A stretch of 64,000 nt of DNA from Caulobacter vibrioides (lineage in GTDB: Bacteria > Pseudomonadota > Alphaproteobacteria > Caulobacterales > Caulobacteraceae): NCBI RefSeq assembly GCF_002858865.1, contig NZ_PJRR01000015.1, positions 46,349 to 110,348 on the forward strand. The letters run 5' to 3'. Shown piece by piece: positions 8,203-17,246 of the stretch. Under the pieces are notes generated by a model. It was given only the letters and a program-made list of their open reading frames with translations, did no database searches and had not been told where the DNA came from. The position numbers and the translations under genes are program-made. Numbering within the stretch: position 1 is the first letter of the stretch; every line of letters begins with the position of its first letter.

Positions 8203-9993
8203 TTAAAACACCATCACCCCTTCATCCGGCGCCTCAGAAAAAAGCCGCTCCAGGTCCTTGGGCCGCCGATCCCGCGCCAGGGCTTGGTTGATATAGCCCT
8301 TGTCGGTCAGCTCGCCGCTGGCCGCGTCGGGCGCGCCGTCCAGGATCAGGGCGCGGGCGATGCGGCCGCCACCGCCCTTGGCCGCCGCGTTCATCCGCGA
8401 AAGACCCTCGACGATCGCCGCGCGCACCGCCTCGGGGCTCCCGAGACGCTCGACCGCCTTGGCGTCGAGGAACAGCATCAGGCCCACGCCCTCCTGCCCC
8501 TCGCCGCAGACCACCGCATCGGAGACCACGCCGCCGATCGCCGACACCGCCGCCACCCGCAGGGCCCCGGCCGCGACGAAGGTGCCGCTGGCCAGCTTGA
8601 AGTTCTCGACGAGGCGCCCGTCGAACACCAGCCCCGCGGCGGGATCCTCCGGATCGGCCAGCCGCGCCGCGTCGCCCAGGCGGTAAAAACCGTCCTCGTC
8701 GAAAGCCTGGGCCGTGGCCTCGGGCTGGTCGAGATAGCCGGGCGAGACCTGCGGCCCCTTCACGCGGATCTCGAACTTGCCGCCCTCGCCCGCAGGCACC
8801 AGCTTCACTGCGGTGCCGGGCGTGGGCAGGCCAACCATACCCGAGCGCGCGTTCAGCCAGTGGATGTTACAAGCGGTCGGGCCGGTCTCGGTCGCGCCAT
8901 AGCCGGCGGCGAAGGTGATGCGTTCGCCCACCGTACGCACCGCGACAGCCTGGACGCGGTCGAGGATCGACTGGGCCATCGAGGCGCCGCCGTACTGCAA
9001 CACGCGGACCTTCTCGAAGAACTTGGCGGCCAGGGCCTCGTCGCGCTCCAGCTCGCCGACGAACATCGCCCAGCCGGCCGGGACCATGTTGTGATAGGTC
9101 GTCGCCACCTCGGACAGGTTACGCACCGTCTCGCCAAAGCGCCCCGGCAAGGGTTGGCCGGCATCGATATAGAGCGTCCCGCCCCGGTGCAGCACCATGT
9201 GCAGGATGGCGTTGGCGCCGAGGCTGTGGCTCCAGGGCGCGGAATTGACCAACACCGGCGGGTCGGGGTCGGCATAGCAGGCCTCGATCTGGGCCGCGTT
9301 CAGCGCGATGTTGGCATGGGTGCAGACCACGGCTTTCGGCTTGCCGGTCGAGCCGGAGGTCAAGAGCAGCTTGGCCACATCGTCCGGCTGAGCGACAGGC
9401 GCCAGCGGCGGGCTCTTCAGCAAAGCCTCGAAGGCGACGTCGCCGGGTCGCGCATTTCGGCTGACCACCACCGGCAGTCCGGCCAGGAACGGCGCGGCCA
9501 GGGCGTCGCCGAACGCTTCGGCGTCGTCGGCGTAGACGGCGGCGGGCTTCAGCCGTTCGACGGCGTGCTGCAGCCGGGTGAGATCCGCGCCCTTCAGCCC
9601 GTACTGCGGCGACACCGGCGCGGCCGGGGCGCCCAGGCTCATGGCGGCGTAGGCGATCAGGGCGTGATCGACGCCGTTGCGGGCCAGGATCAGCATCGGC
9701 TGGCTTCGGCGCAGACCCAGACCTTGCAGTCCGCCCGCCAGGGCTTCGACCTGCGTCTTGGCGTCCGCATAGGTGACCGTCCGCCAGCCTTCGCCGGCAC
9801 GCTCGGCCAGCCAGACCCGGTCCGGCGCCTGCGCGGCCCAGCGGGCCAACGGCGCGGTCGTGGTCCGCACCGCGTCCGAATAGGGCATGGGATTGCGCAG
9901 GATCAGCGTCTGCCCCTGTCGCTCGACCTCCAGCGCGCGGGGCGCGTAGCGAGCGTCACGGAAGGGGGCTGTGTCGAGGGTCGATCCGTCCAT
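8203..9993 (-). CDS. AMP-forming acyl-CoA ligase, feruloyl-CoA synthase-like
   Basis: This 596-residue member of the adenylate-forming (ANL) superfamily has the phosphate loop LLLTSGSTGKPK, the GYGATETG motif and the core GRLVENFKLASGTFV. The last motif, with ENFKL and SGTFV, is typical of feruloyl-CoA synthases rather than generic fatty-acid ligases. The C-terminal catalytic Lys lies in SGELTDKGYINQ. It would activate a hydroxycinnamate or similar acid to its CoA thioester. No vanillin-pathway hydratase or aldehyde dehydrogenase is adjacent, so the substrate remains inferred. It is read alone, convergent with the YhhN-like gene. Confidence 0.85.
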   Translation of the reverse strand: MDGSTLDTAPFRDARYAPRALEVERQGQTLILRNPMPYSDAVRTTTAPLARWAAQAPDRVWLAERAGEGWRTVTYADAKTQVEALAGGLQGLGLRRSQPMLILARNGVDHALIAYAAMSLGAPAAPVSPQYGLKGADLTRLQHAVERLKPAAVYADDAEAFGDALAAPFLAGLPVVVSRNARPGDVAFEALLKSPPLAPVAQPDDVAKLLLTSGSTGKPKAVVCTHANIALNAAQIEACYADPDPPVLVNSAPWSHSLGANAILHMVLHRGGTLYIDAGQPLPGRFGETVRNLSEVATTYHNMVPAGWAMFVGELERDEALAAKFFEKVRVLQYGGASMAQSILDRVQAVAVRTVGERITFAAGYGATETGPTACNIHWLNARSGMVGLPTPGTAVKLVPAGEGGKFEIRVKGPQVSPGYLDQPEATAQAFDEDGFYRLGDAARLADPEDPAAGLVFDGRLVENFKLASGTFVAAGALRVAAVSAIGGVVSDAVVCGEGQEGVGLMLFLDAKAVERLGSPEAVRAAIVEGLSRMNAAAKGGGGRIARALILDGAPDAASGELTDKGYINQALARDRRPKDLERLFSEAPDEGVMVF

Positions 9994-10349
9994 GACCTGT
10001 TATGTCGCGGGTCATACGGCTGTTCAATCCATGCGGCGCGATGACGGCCCTCCGGCGTCTTGGCCCGCTGATAAGCCCATCCCCCTCGTGTCATCCGGGC
10101 GGCGTCGCCGACCCGGGACCCAGGGGGTGTCAAAGCGCTGCGCCTGCCGCCCCTGGGTCCCGGCTCTACGCTGCGCTACGGCCGGGATGACACGGGTTGC
10201 AACACAGCGTGTCACCCAAGCTCCCTTCCTCCGAGGGATAGAAACTCCCCCCTCTCGACATTTTTCAGCGCCCGCTGTCGAATCCGTCCGAACCGGCGCG
10301 TCTCTGGGGTCGAGGCGCTGCGATGATCGCGCGTCAAAGGGAGAAGACC
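9994..10349. other. Gene-free interval with palindromic repeat
   Basis: No credible gene is seen. The first part is the shared upstream region of the divergent ligase and DGPF genes. The centre holds an interspersed palindrome (10088-10193), and about 150 bases before 10350 probably contain the DGPF/sigma operon promoter. Confidence 0.6.
10088..10193. repeat. Interspersed palindromic repeat, family B copy 1
   Basis: The outer ends GTGTCATCC and GGGATGACAC, and the inner arms CGGGACCCAGGGG and CCCCTGGGTCCCG, form a long stem. A second copy with the same outer and inner arms lies at 45122-45243, showing that this is a dispersed family. Confidence 0.8.
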
Positions 10350-10700
10350 ATGCAATACGCCCTGCTGCTGTACGAGAACGAAGCGGTCTACGCCGAAGAG
10401 GGCGCCATGAGCCTGGAGGCGATCATCGCGGCCCATAACGCCTTCGCCGCCGACCTGGCCCAGCAGGGCGTGCTGCGCGGCGGCCAGGGCCTGAAGTCGT
10501 CGGACACCGCCACCACCCTGCGCAAGTCACGCGGCGCCGAGACCCTGCATGACGGCCCCTATGCCGAGGCGCGTGAACAGTTGGGCGGCTTCTACGTGAT
10601 CGATGTCCCGGACCTCGACGCAGCCCTGGCCATCGCCAAGCGTATCCCCTTCGCCGGCGACGGCGCGGTCGAGGTGCGCCCCATTATCGACGAAGATTGA
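10350..10700 (+). CDS. YCII/DGPF-domain protein
   Basis: This 116-residue YCII-related protein carries the family hallmark DGPYAEAREQLGGFY (about residues 69-83) and the trailing DLDAAL segment. DGPF proteins are small dimeric ferredoxin-like-fold proteins that typically accompany ECF sigma factors of the ECF42 group, as here. Their biochemical role is unresolved. The ATG at 10350 is preceded by AAGGGAGAAGACC. The stop TGA overlaps the TTG start of the sigma factor (10697-10700), which indicates translational coupling. Confidence 0.88.
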   Translation: MQYALLLYENEAVYAEEGAMSLEAIIAAHNAFAADLAQQGVLRGGQGLKSSDTATTLRKSRGAETLHDGPYAEAREQLGGFYVIDVPDLDAALAIAKRIPFAGDGAVEVRPIIDED

Positions 10701-11923
10701 GCCCTCTCGATCAAACGGCGCGGCGGGACGGCGGCAGGATCGTCGCCGCCCTGGCCGCCGCCTTCCGCGACCTGGACCTGGCCGAAGAGGCCTATGCCGA
10801 GGCCTGCGCGCGGGCGGCGGCGGTATGGCCCGCCGCGCCGCCTCTGGATCCGGCGGCCTGGCTTTACGCCACCGCGCGACGCTGCGCGCTGGATATGATC
10901 CGTAGACGGAATGTTCGGTGTCGAAGCGCTCCTGAACCGCCCGCGCCGCAGCCCTCGGCTGAGGATGCGCTGACCTCCGACGACCGGCTCATCCCGGACG
11001 AGCGGCTGCGCCTGATCTTTGTCTGCTGCCACCCCGCCGTCGCGCCGGAGTCCCGCGCGGCCCTGACCTTGCGCCTGGTCTGCGGTCTGTCGGTCGCCGA
11101 GATCGCCCGCGCCTTTCTGGTCGCTGAACCGGCCATGTTCCAGCGCCTCACCCGCGCCAAGAAGAAGATCGCGGAGGCGGGCGTGTCGTTCGAGGTTCCC
11201 GGCCCGGAGGCCTGGCCCGAACGGATGGCGGCGGTGCTTTCGACGCTGGAGGTCGCCTACGCTCGCGCGCACGAGGACGCCGCGGGCTCGGGCCCGCACG
11301 CCGGCTACGCCCGCGAGATGCTGGACCTGACCGCCGTGCTGGCGGACCTGGCGCCGAGCGAGCCGGAAGCCCTCGCCTTCGCCGCCCTGGTGCGGTTCGC
11401 CGAGGCGCGGCGGCCGGCCCGGCTGGACGTGGACGGCGCCATGGTCCCTCTGGCCGACCAGGACCCGAAGCGCTGGAACCGCGCGCTGATCGCTGACGGG
11501 GACGCGCTGCTACGCCGCGCCGCGCAGCTGAACCGTCCAGGACCGCGTCAACTGAGGGCCGCGTTGCACGGGGCCTGGGCGCTGCGGCGATCCCTCGCCG
11601 AACCGCCGCCTTGGGAGACGCTGCTGGCGCTGTACGATCTGCTTCTGGACGCGGGGTATGACCCCTTCGTCCGCCTCAACCGCGCCGTCGTTCTGGCGGA
11701 GGTCGCAGGGCCGGCGGCGGCCCTGGCCGAGGTCGAGGCGCTGGACGCGGGGCGGCTGGACGCGTTCCAGCCGTATCATGCGGTCAAGGCCGACCTGCTG
11801 GCGCGGCTGGGACGCGTTGAGGAGGCGTCAAACGCCTATGACCGGGCGCTGGAGATGGCGCCGGGCGAAGCGGAGCGGCGTTGGTTGATCCGGAGGCGGA
11901 GCTTTATGGCAAGCGCCGACTAG
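10697..11923 (+). CDS. ECF sigma factor, ECF42-type with C-terminal TPR-like extension
   Basis: This 408-residue protein has sigma region 2 near residues 20-80 (AWLYATARRCALDMIRRR) and region 4 near 120-160 (LRLVCGLSVAEIARAF). A helical extension of over 200 residues follows, ending in TPR-like sequence (ASNAYDRALEMAPGE). This architecture next to a DGPF gene defines ECF42 sigma factors, which lack an anti-sigma factor and appear to use the C-terminal extension for control. The start is TTG overlapping the preceding stop; a later start would cut into region 2. Targets probably include its own operon. Confidence 0.87.
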   Translation: MSPLDQTARRDGGRIVAALAAAFRDLDLAEEAYAEACARAAAVWPAAPPLDPAAWLYATARRCALDMIRRRNVRCRSAPEPPAPQPSAEDALTSDDRLIPDERLRLIFVCCHPAVAPESRAALTLRLVCGLSVAEIARAFLVAEPAMFQRLTRAKKKIAEAGVSFEVPGPEAWPERMAAVLSTLEVAYARAHEDAAGSGPHAGYAREMLDLTAVLADLAPSEPEALAFAALVRFAEARRPARLDVDGAMVPLADQDPKRWNRALIADGDALLRRAAQLNRPGPRQLRAALHGAWALRRSLAEPPPWETLLALYDLLLDAGYDPFVRLNRAVVLAEVAGPAAALAEVEALDAGRLDAFQPYHAVKADLLARLGRVEEASNAYDRALEMAPGEAERRWLIRRRSFMASAD

Positions 11924-11930
11924 CGCCCCC

Positions 11931-12059
11931 TCCGTCACGCCGTCTATCGACGGCGCGCCACCTCCCCCGCAAGCGGGGCAGGAGGGCGGTCGTGTCTTCC
12001 TCACCCGTGAAACGGGGGAGGTGGCGCGATGCGGATACGCAGCGCGACGGAGGGGGCGT
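11931..12059. repeat. Interspersed palindromic repeat, family C
   Basis: The outer arms CCCCCTCCGTC and GACGGAGGGGG, and the inner arms GCGCCACCTCCCCC and GGGGGAGGTGGCGC, frame about 130 bases. They lie between the convergent sigma-factor and dihydroorotase genes. A terminator role is plausible, but no T-tract follows. Confidence 0.7.
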
Positions 12060-12062
12060 CCC

Positions 12063-13397
12063 CTACCCCGCCAGCGTTTCCAGGAACCGCACCGGCTCGC
12101 CCTTGCCTTCGGCGATGATCTCGTCGTCGCGCATCACCACGATGCCGCGCACGATCGTCGCCACCGGCCAGGCCTTGGCCTCGAAGCCGTCGAACGGCGT
12201 CCAGCCCGAGCGGGTGGCCATCCAGTCGTGGGTGATGACCCGACGGGCCTTCATGTCGACGATGGTGAAATCGGCGTCGAAGCCCTCGGCGATACGACCC
12301 TTGTCGGCCAGGCCGAAGATGCGGTTCACGCCGTGGCTGGTCAGATCGACGAAGCGCTCCAGGGTGAGCTTGCCGTCGACGACGTGGGTCAGCATGATCG
12401 GCACCAGGGTCTGGACGCCCGGCATGCCCGAGGGCGAGGCCGGATAGGGACGGGCCTTTTCCTCGCGGGTGTGCGGCGCGTGGTCGGAGCCGATCACGTC
12501 GGCGACGCCGGTGTCGATCCCGCGCCAGATGCCGGCCACATGGTCGGCCTCGCGGATCGGCGGGTTCATCTGCGCAAAGCCCTTCAGGCGCTCATAGGCC
12601 TCGGGGGCGACCAGGGTCAGGTGCTGGGGCGTGACCTCGACGCTGGCGACGTCCTTGTTCTGGGCCAGGAAGTCGATCTCTTCCTTGGTGGTGACGTGCA
12701 GCACGTGGATGCGCTTGCCCAGGCCCTTGGCGATGCGGACCAGGCGGTGGGTCGACTGCAGGGCGGCCTGGGCGTCGCGCACCTCCGGGTGGCTGGTCCA
12801 GTCGCCGGGACGGGCCAGGCTGCGGCGCTCGGCCAGGCGGTATTCATCCTCGGAGTGGAAGGCGGCGCGGCGGTTGACGTGGCGCAGCACGTTCTCGACG
12901 CCCTCGTCGTCCTGGACGAGCAGAGAGCCGGTCGAGGCGCCCATGAACACCTTGATGCCGCAGCACCCCGGAAGCCGTTCCAGTTCGCCCAGGAAGGTCG
13001 CGTTCTCGTGGGTGCCGCCGACATAGAAGGCGTGGTCGGTGTGCATCCGGTTCTTGGCCCGCGAGAGCTTGTCGGCCAAGGCGTCCGGGTCGGTGGTGGT
13101 CGGCTCGGTGTTGGGCATCTCGAAGACGGCCGTGACACCGCCCAGGGCCGCGCCGCGCGAACCGCTCTCGAGATCTTCCTTCCACTCCAGACCCGGTTCG
13201 CGGAAGTGCACCTGGCTGTCGATGACGCCGGGCAGCACGGTCAGGCCAGTGGCGTCGAACACCTCGCCGGCGCTGGCCTGAGAGAGGTCGCCGACCGCAA
13301 CGATCTTGCCGCCGCGCACGCCGATGTCGGTGAAGTCCCGGCCGGCGTGGTTCACCACCTCGCCGCCACGCACGATCAGGTCGAAGGTCTGGGTCAT
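12063..13397 (-). CDS. pyrC: Dihydroorotase-like amidohydrolase (first HxH histidine is Gln)
   Basis: This 444-residue amidohydrolase of the type I dihydroorotase family would cyclise carbamoyl-aspartate in pyrimidine synthesis. Conserved residues are the carbamylated-Lys candidate K149 in GIKVFMGAS, His in AFHSEDEY, His in HVLHVTT and the catalytic Asp in GSDHAPHT. The first metal motif reads IDSQVHFREPG, with Gln62 where most dihydroorotases have His; H64 and R66 are present. The family also includes allantoinase and hydantoinase-like enzymes. The gene stands alone, with no pyrB beside it, so pyrC is a likely but not certain name. Confidence 0.75.
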   Translation of the reverse strand: MTQTFDLIVRGGEVVNHAGRDFTDIGVRGGKIVAVGDLSQASAGEVFDATGLTVLPGVIDSQVHFREPGLEWKEDLESGSRGAALGGVTAVFEMPNTEPTTTDPDALADKLSRAKNRMHTDHAFYVGGTHENATFLGELERLPGCCGIKVFMGASTGSLLVQDDEGVENVLRHVNRRAAFHSEDEYRLAERRSLARPGDWTSHPEVRDAQAALQSTHRLVRIAKGLGKRIHVLHVTTKEEIDFLAQNKDVASVEVTPQHLTLVAPEAYERLKGFAQMNPPIREADHVAGIWRGIDTGVADVIGSDHAPHTREEKARPYPASPSGMPGVQTLVPIMLTHVVDGKLTLERFVDLTSHGVNRIFGLADKGRIAEGFDADFTIVDMKARRVITHDWMATRSGWTPFDGFEAKAWPVATIVRGIVVMRDDEIIAEGKGEPVRFLETLAG

Positions 13398-13477
13398 CGG
13401 ACGGCTCCTCGGAGGGGTTCAAGGCATCTAGGGCCGACCTGTTCGAGAGGCAACCGTTTCGTGACGGCCGACGCGTC

Positions 13478-14035
13478 TCAGGGCCCGGAGGGCGCCGGAC
13501 GCGTCAGGTCGAAGGCGACGCGGAACAGCCGGTTAGGGCGCGAGAGCTCGTAGGTGAACTGGCCGTCGGTGAGCCCCAACGCCCAAACATTGGTGTTCGA
13601 GACCGTCCGGTTCAGCCGCGTGAACAGGGCCTTGGACTCCTCATCGACCGGGAAGCGCTGCAAGTCCGCTGACCCCGGCGCGACGGTGTCGCCGCCATAG
13701 CGCGACAGCTCATCCTCGACGCCGTCGGGGTGTCGATGGTCGTGCTTGAGGCGCAGGCGGCCGTCGTCGAGACGGGTGATGATCCAGGTCCGCGAGCGAT
13801 CCTCGCCGACCCGGAACGGGATGCGGATCTGCCGCGCGTCACAGTGCGCCACGGTCATCACCAGCTCGGCCTTGCGGAACGCCTCGTCGGCCGCATCGCC
13901 GGCGGCGACCTGACCCACGAAGGTCTTGCCGCACAGCGCGCTCAGGCGCTCGAAGAACTGCTCACCCGGCGCCCCGGCGAAGGCTGCGCCCGGCGCCAGG
14001 ACGATCAGCGCACAAAGAGCGACGACGGCCTTCAT
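13478..14035 (-). CDS. Exported protein of unknown function
   Basis: This 185-residue protein has a clear signal peptide (cleavage probably after AAFA). The mature part contains two Cys (SALCGKTF and VAHCDAR), a charged loop with KHDHRHPDG, and a C-terminal beta-rich segment (NRLFRVAFDLTRP). No named family is recognised. Its ATG overlaps the stop of the upstream glycosyltransferase gene (14032-14035), so it is the second gene of that operon and may act in the periplasm. Confidence 0.75.
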   Translation of the reverse strand: MKAVVALCALIVLAPGAAFAGAPGEQFFERLSALCGKTFVGQVAAGDAADEAFRKAELVMTVAHCDARQIRIPFRVGEDRSRTWIITRLDDGRLRLKHDHRHPDGVEDELSRYGGDTVAPGSADLQRFPVDEESKALFTRLNRTVSNTNVWALGLTDGQFTYELSRPNRLFRVAFDLTRPAPSGP

Positions 14036-15246
14036 CGGGCTTTCCTCGGCCGCGCTGCGCGGCGTTGGGTCTTGAGCGGCTCAACCGCGTCCTCGATCGG
14101 GCGCTTTGCCTCGCCCTCATCGGCAGGGTCGCTGAGCGCGTCGGTGGGCGCCGCCTCGATCGGGTCGACGGTGGTCTGGGCCATGACCTCAGGCTCGGCT
14201 GGGGGCGTCGATCCGACGATTTCGGCTTCCGAAACGGCATCGGACACAATCGGCGGGACGGTCCCAGACACCTTGGCCAGCAGATCCTTGGCGGCCTTGA
14301 ACACCGTAGTCACCGGAAGATCGCTCATGTGGCGGATCGCCTGGGAGAGCTCGGGATCGATGGTCAGGAACTGATCGAACGACCTTGGCCCGCGCACCGC
14401 CACAGCGTGCTCGCCCCACGGCGCATAGCGGCGCTCGTCGGAGGGACCGAACAGCCCGACCGTCGGCGTGCCGGCGGCGGCGGCGATGTGCATCAGGCCC
14501 GAGTCGTTGCCGATGAACAGGCTGGCGCGCTTCAGGCAGGCATAGGCGGTGAGCAGATCCACCTTGCCGGTCAGGTCGATGGTGCGCCCGCGCGCCGAGG
14601 CCATGCGCAGTTCCTCGACCATGCGGGTGTCTTCCGGACCGCCCAGGATCAGCAGCCGGCCGCCGGCTATCGGGCCGTCCTTGTCCAGCAGCTGGGCGGC
14701 GGTCTGGGTGAAGCGCTCGATCGGCCAGACCTTGCCGATCCAGTTGGCCGCCGGGCCCACGGCCAGGATCGGTCCGGTCTCGCCGCCCTCGGTCAGGCCC
14801 AGCAGTTCGTCCGCCAGGGCCTGCACCTCGGGCGTGATGTAGAGATAAGGCGGCGGCGGATCGCCCTCGAGCTTCAGCGTGCGGGCCGCGTCCACCACCT
14901 TGTGGACGACCTCGCCCGGGATCTTCTTCCAGATGGCGCGCTTGTCACGACGCAGGAACAGCGCCGTGGCCGAACCGCGGAGATCGACGATCAGGCTCCA
15001 CTTCTTGTGGCGCACCTGGCGCCAGAGCTTGAACCAGTGGCCCTTGCCCTTGGCCTTCTCCATCACGATCACCCGGTCCAGACCGGGGACATGGGCGAAG
15101 AGCGGCGCGGCCAGCGGGCCGGCGACGATGGTGAAGCGCGCGTTGGGGATCTGGTCGGCCAGCATCTTGATCAGGCCGGACGACAGCACCGCGTCACCGA
15201 TACGCGTCGCCGTGATGAAAAGGATCGGAAAGGCCCTCTGTGTCAT
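14032..15246 (-). CDS. Glycosyltransferase family 9 (heptosyltransferase-like)
   Basis: This 404-residue GT-B enzyme of family 9 probably adds a sugar to the lipopolysaccharide core at the inner face of the cytoplasmic membrane. Motifs are the N-terminal FITATRIGDAVLSSGL, the C-terminal nucleotide-binding FIGNDSGLMHIAAAAGTP (near residue 245) and GLFGPSDERRYAPWG. About 80 extra C-terminal residues, rich in Ala, Pro and Glu and ending in a basic RRAARPRKAR, exceed the usual family length of about 320-350. The start at 15246 fits the family N-terminus. Confidence 0.87.
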   Translation of the reverse strand: MTQRAFPILFITATRIGDAVLSSGLIKMLADQIPNARFTIVAGPLAAPLFAHVPGLDRVIVMEKAKGKGHWFKLWRQVRHKKWSLIVDLRGSATALFLRRDKRAIWKKIPGEVVHKVVDAARTLKLEGDPPPPYLYITPEVQALADELLGLTEGGETGPILAVGPAANWIGKVWPIERFTQTAAQLLDKDGPIAGGRLLILGGPEDTRMVEELRMASARGRTIDLTGKVDLLTAYACLKRASLFIGNDSGLMHIAAAAGTPTVGLFGPSDERRYAPWGEHAVAVRGPRSFDQFLTIDPELSQAIRHMSDLPVTTVFKAAKDLLAKVSGTVPPIVSDAVSEAEIVGSTPPAEPEVMAQTTVDPIEAAPTDALSDPADEGEAKRPIEDAVEPLKTQRRAARPRKAR

Positions 15247-15349
15247 CGGTACACCTATAGGCCGGTCGGTGAGTCGGCGCACCCCACGTTAACACTTGAG
15301 TTACCTCAAGGACTGGCGTCGCCCGCGACACGGCGCCACATGTGCCCTC

Positions 15350-16141
15350 ATGACCGCACCTTGCCTCGCCCGCCTCGCCTCCCGCGCCGTCATCGCCGTG
15401 TCCGGCCCGGACTGGCGAAGCTTCCTGCAGGGCCTGCTGACCCAGGACGTCGCGACCCTGGCCGTCGGCGAGCTGCGCTTTGCGGGCCTGCTGACCCCGC
15501 AGGGCAAGCTGCTCTATGACCTGTTCGTCGCCGGAACCCAGGACGGCGCCCTGCTGGACGTGGCGGCGGCGCACCGCGAGGCCATCCTGACGCGCCTTTC
15601 GATGTACCGCTTGCGAGCCAAGGTGGAGCTGGTCGCCAGCGATCGTCCGGTGATCGCGGTGTTTGGCGGCGCGACGTCGGGCGAGGGCCTGTACGCCGAT
15701 CCTCGCCTGCCGGCCCTGGGCGCCCGCGCCTATGACGACCGGGCGACCAACGCCGACGAAGACGTCTATGAAGCTCATCGCCTGGCCCTGGGCGTTCCCG
15801 GCCCCACCGACTGGGGCAGCGAGGCGACCTATCCGATCGAGGCCAATTTCGACCTCCTGGCGGGGATCGACTTCAAGAAGGGCTGCTTTGTCGGCCAGGA
15901 GACCACCAGCCGCATGAAGCGGCGCGGCACGATCAAGAACCGCATGCTGCCGATCACCTTCGACGGCCCGCCGCCCCCCTTCGGCGCCGAGGTGCTGGCC
16001 GGCGAGCTGCGCGCCGGTGAGGTGCTGAGCGGCCGCGACGGCCAGGCCATGGCGCTGCTGCGCCTGGACCGGATCGACGGCGCGGCGCTGACCGTCGAAG
16101 GACGTCCGGTCCGCGTCGAGCGACCGGACTGGGTGGCCTGA
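15350..16141 (+). CDS. ygfZ: YgfZ/GcvT-domain folate-binding protein
   Basis: This 263-residue protein has the signature KGCFVGQETTSRMKRRG near residue 181. That is the YgfZ motif, whose Cys is needed for tetrahydrofolate-dependent support of iron-sulfur cluster enzymes such as MiaB. The N-terminal GcvT-like domain and the C-terminal beta-barrel region are both present. The ATG at 15350 starts directly before the conserved LASRAVIAVSGPD strand. The upstream extension is not conserved-looking. It is divergent from the GT9 gene. Confidence 0.87.
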   Translation: MTAPCLARLASRAVIAVSGPDWRSFLQGLLTQDVATLAVGELRFAGLLTPQGKLLYDLFVAGTQDGALLDVAAAHREAILTRLSMYRLRAKVELVASDRPVIAVFGGATSGEGLYADPRLPALGARAYDDRATNADEDVYEAHRLALGVPGPTDWGSEATYPIEANFDLLAGIDFKKGCFVGQETTSRMKRRGTIKNRMLPITFDGPPPPFGAEVLAGELRAGEVLSGRDGQAMALLRLDRIDGAALTVEGRPVRVERPDWVA

Positions 16142-16238
16142 GACCTACGGTTGCGGGCGTCCCCATTTCGGGGCAGAGACTTGAGAACGATGGTCGCCGT
16201 AGTCCGCGACCGCGATCGCTTTAGGGGGCAATGGAAAC

Positions 16239-17120
16239 ATGAATCGTCGCAAAATTCTCGGCGCGGGCGCGCTGCTGGCCGTGACCGCCATGGCCGGACC
16301 GGTTCTGGCCGCCAGCGCCGATCGCTTCTCCGTCAAGGTTCGCGGCAAGGGCCCCGACGTCATCCTGATCCCCGGCCTGTCGTCGTCGCCGGAAATCTGG
16401 GAGTCGACCGCCCAGGCGCTGGAGGGCCGCTACCGCGTCCACCTCGTCCACGTCGCCGGGTTCGCAGGCGCGCCTACCGCCGGCAACGCAGACGGCAAGG
16501 TCGCCGCGGGCGTGGCTGAAGGCCTGGCGGGCTACATCCAGGCTAAGGGCCTGAAGTCGCCGGCTGTGATGGGCCACTCGATGGGCGGCACGATCGGCAT
16601 GATGCTGGCCGCGCGCAGCCCCGGCCTGGTGGGCAAGCTGATGGTCGTCGACATGTTCCCGAACCTGGCGGTGGCCTATTTCGGGCCCGGCCAGTCGCCG
16701 GAGTCGGTCGCCCAGCGCGCCGCCGGCTTCCGCGCCCAGATCGCCGACGCGCCGGCCGAGGCCTTCAAGGCGATGCAGGAGCAGGTGATGGTCGGCATGG
16801 TCCGCACCGAGTCCGCGCGCGCCGCCATCGTCAAGCACTCGCTCGACAGCGACCGGCAGGTCGCCGGACGGGCCATGGAAGAGCTGCTGACCACCGACCT
16901 GACGCCCGAACTGGCCAAGATCACAGCGCCGACCACCGTGGTCTGGGCCTGGAACAGCAGCATGCCGGCGCCGGCGGCGATGTTCAGCGGCTGGTATCAG
17001 GGCGCCTATGGCCCGCTGAAGGGCGCCAAGGTGGTGCGTATCGACGACGCCGCCCACTTCATCATGATCGATCAGCCGGCCAAGTTCATGGCCGAGGTCG
17101 AGAGCTTCCTGGCCAGCTGA
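16239..17120 (+). CDS. Exported alpha/beta hydrolase
   Basis: This 293-residue protein has a signal sequence that begins MNRRK and is followed by a hydrophobic core ending VLAAS. An alpha/beta-hydrolase domain follows. The nucleophile elbow is GHSMGG (near residue 110), the oxyanion region is LIPGLSSSPEIW and the catalytic His is in DDAAHFIMID. The substrate is unknown. It reads away from ygfZ and is followed by two strong hairpins shared with the convergent gene. Confidence 0.87.
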   Translation: MNRRKILGAGALLAVTAMAGPVLAASADRFSVKVRGKGPDVILIPGLSSSPEIWESTAQALEGRYRVHLVHVAGFAGAPTAGNADGKVAAGVAEGLAGYIQAKGLKSPAVMGHSMGGTIGMMLAARSPGLVGKLMVVDMFPNLAVAYFGPGQSPESVAQRAAGFRAQIADAPAEAFKAMQEQVMVGMVRTESARAAIVKHSLDSDRQVAGRAMEELLTTDLTPELAKITAPTTVVWAWNSSMPAPAAMFSGWYQGAYGPLKGAKVVRIDDAAHFIMIDQPAKFMAEVESFLAS

Positions 17121-17134
17121 TCTAAAGCCGTTGC

Positions 17135-17182
17135 TAGAGCCCTTTAGCTTTAGATGGAATCATCTAAAGCTAAAGGGCTCTA
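17135..17182. repeat. Perfect 22-base-pair hairpin
   Basis: Arms 17135-17156 and 17161-17182 are exact complements around a four-base loop. The ends TAGAGCC and TTTAGATG match those of the hairpin that follows at 17195. No long T-tract is present on either strand. It separates convergent genes and may act as a terminator. Confidence 0.85.
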
Positions 17183-17194
17183 AATGTTTGATTT

Positions 17195-17246
17195 TAGAGC
17201 CTGTTTATCTGGTTTAGATGGTTCCATCTAAACCAGACAGGCTCTA
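17195..17246. repeat. Hairpin repeat with unpaired TTAT bulge, copy 1
   Basis: A ten-base outer stem (17195-17204 with 17237-17246), an unpaired TTAT (17205-17208) and a 13-base inner stem enclose a two-base loop. The stop codon of the minus-strand gene (17244-17246) is part of the outer arm. The same layout recurs at 24502-24553. Confidence 0.85.

Noticed and set aside
8155..10044. Plus-strand frame of 629 codons
   Set aside because: It is antisense to the acyl-CoA ligase, which has clear motifs throughout.
9994..10349. Small genes within the family B palindrome
   Set aside because: Apparent short frames exist on both strands but arise from the repeat, with no ribosome-binding site.
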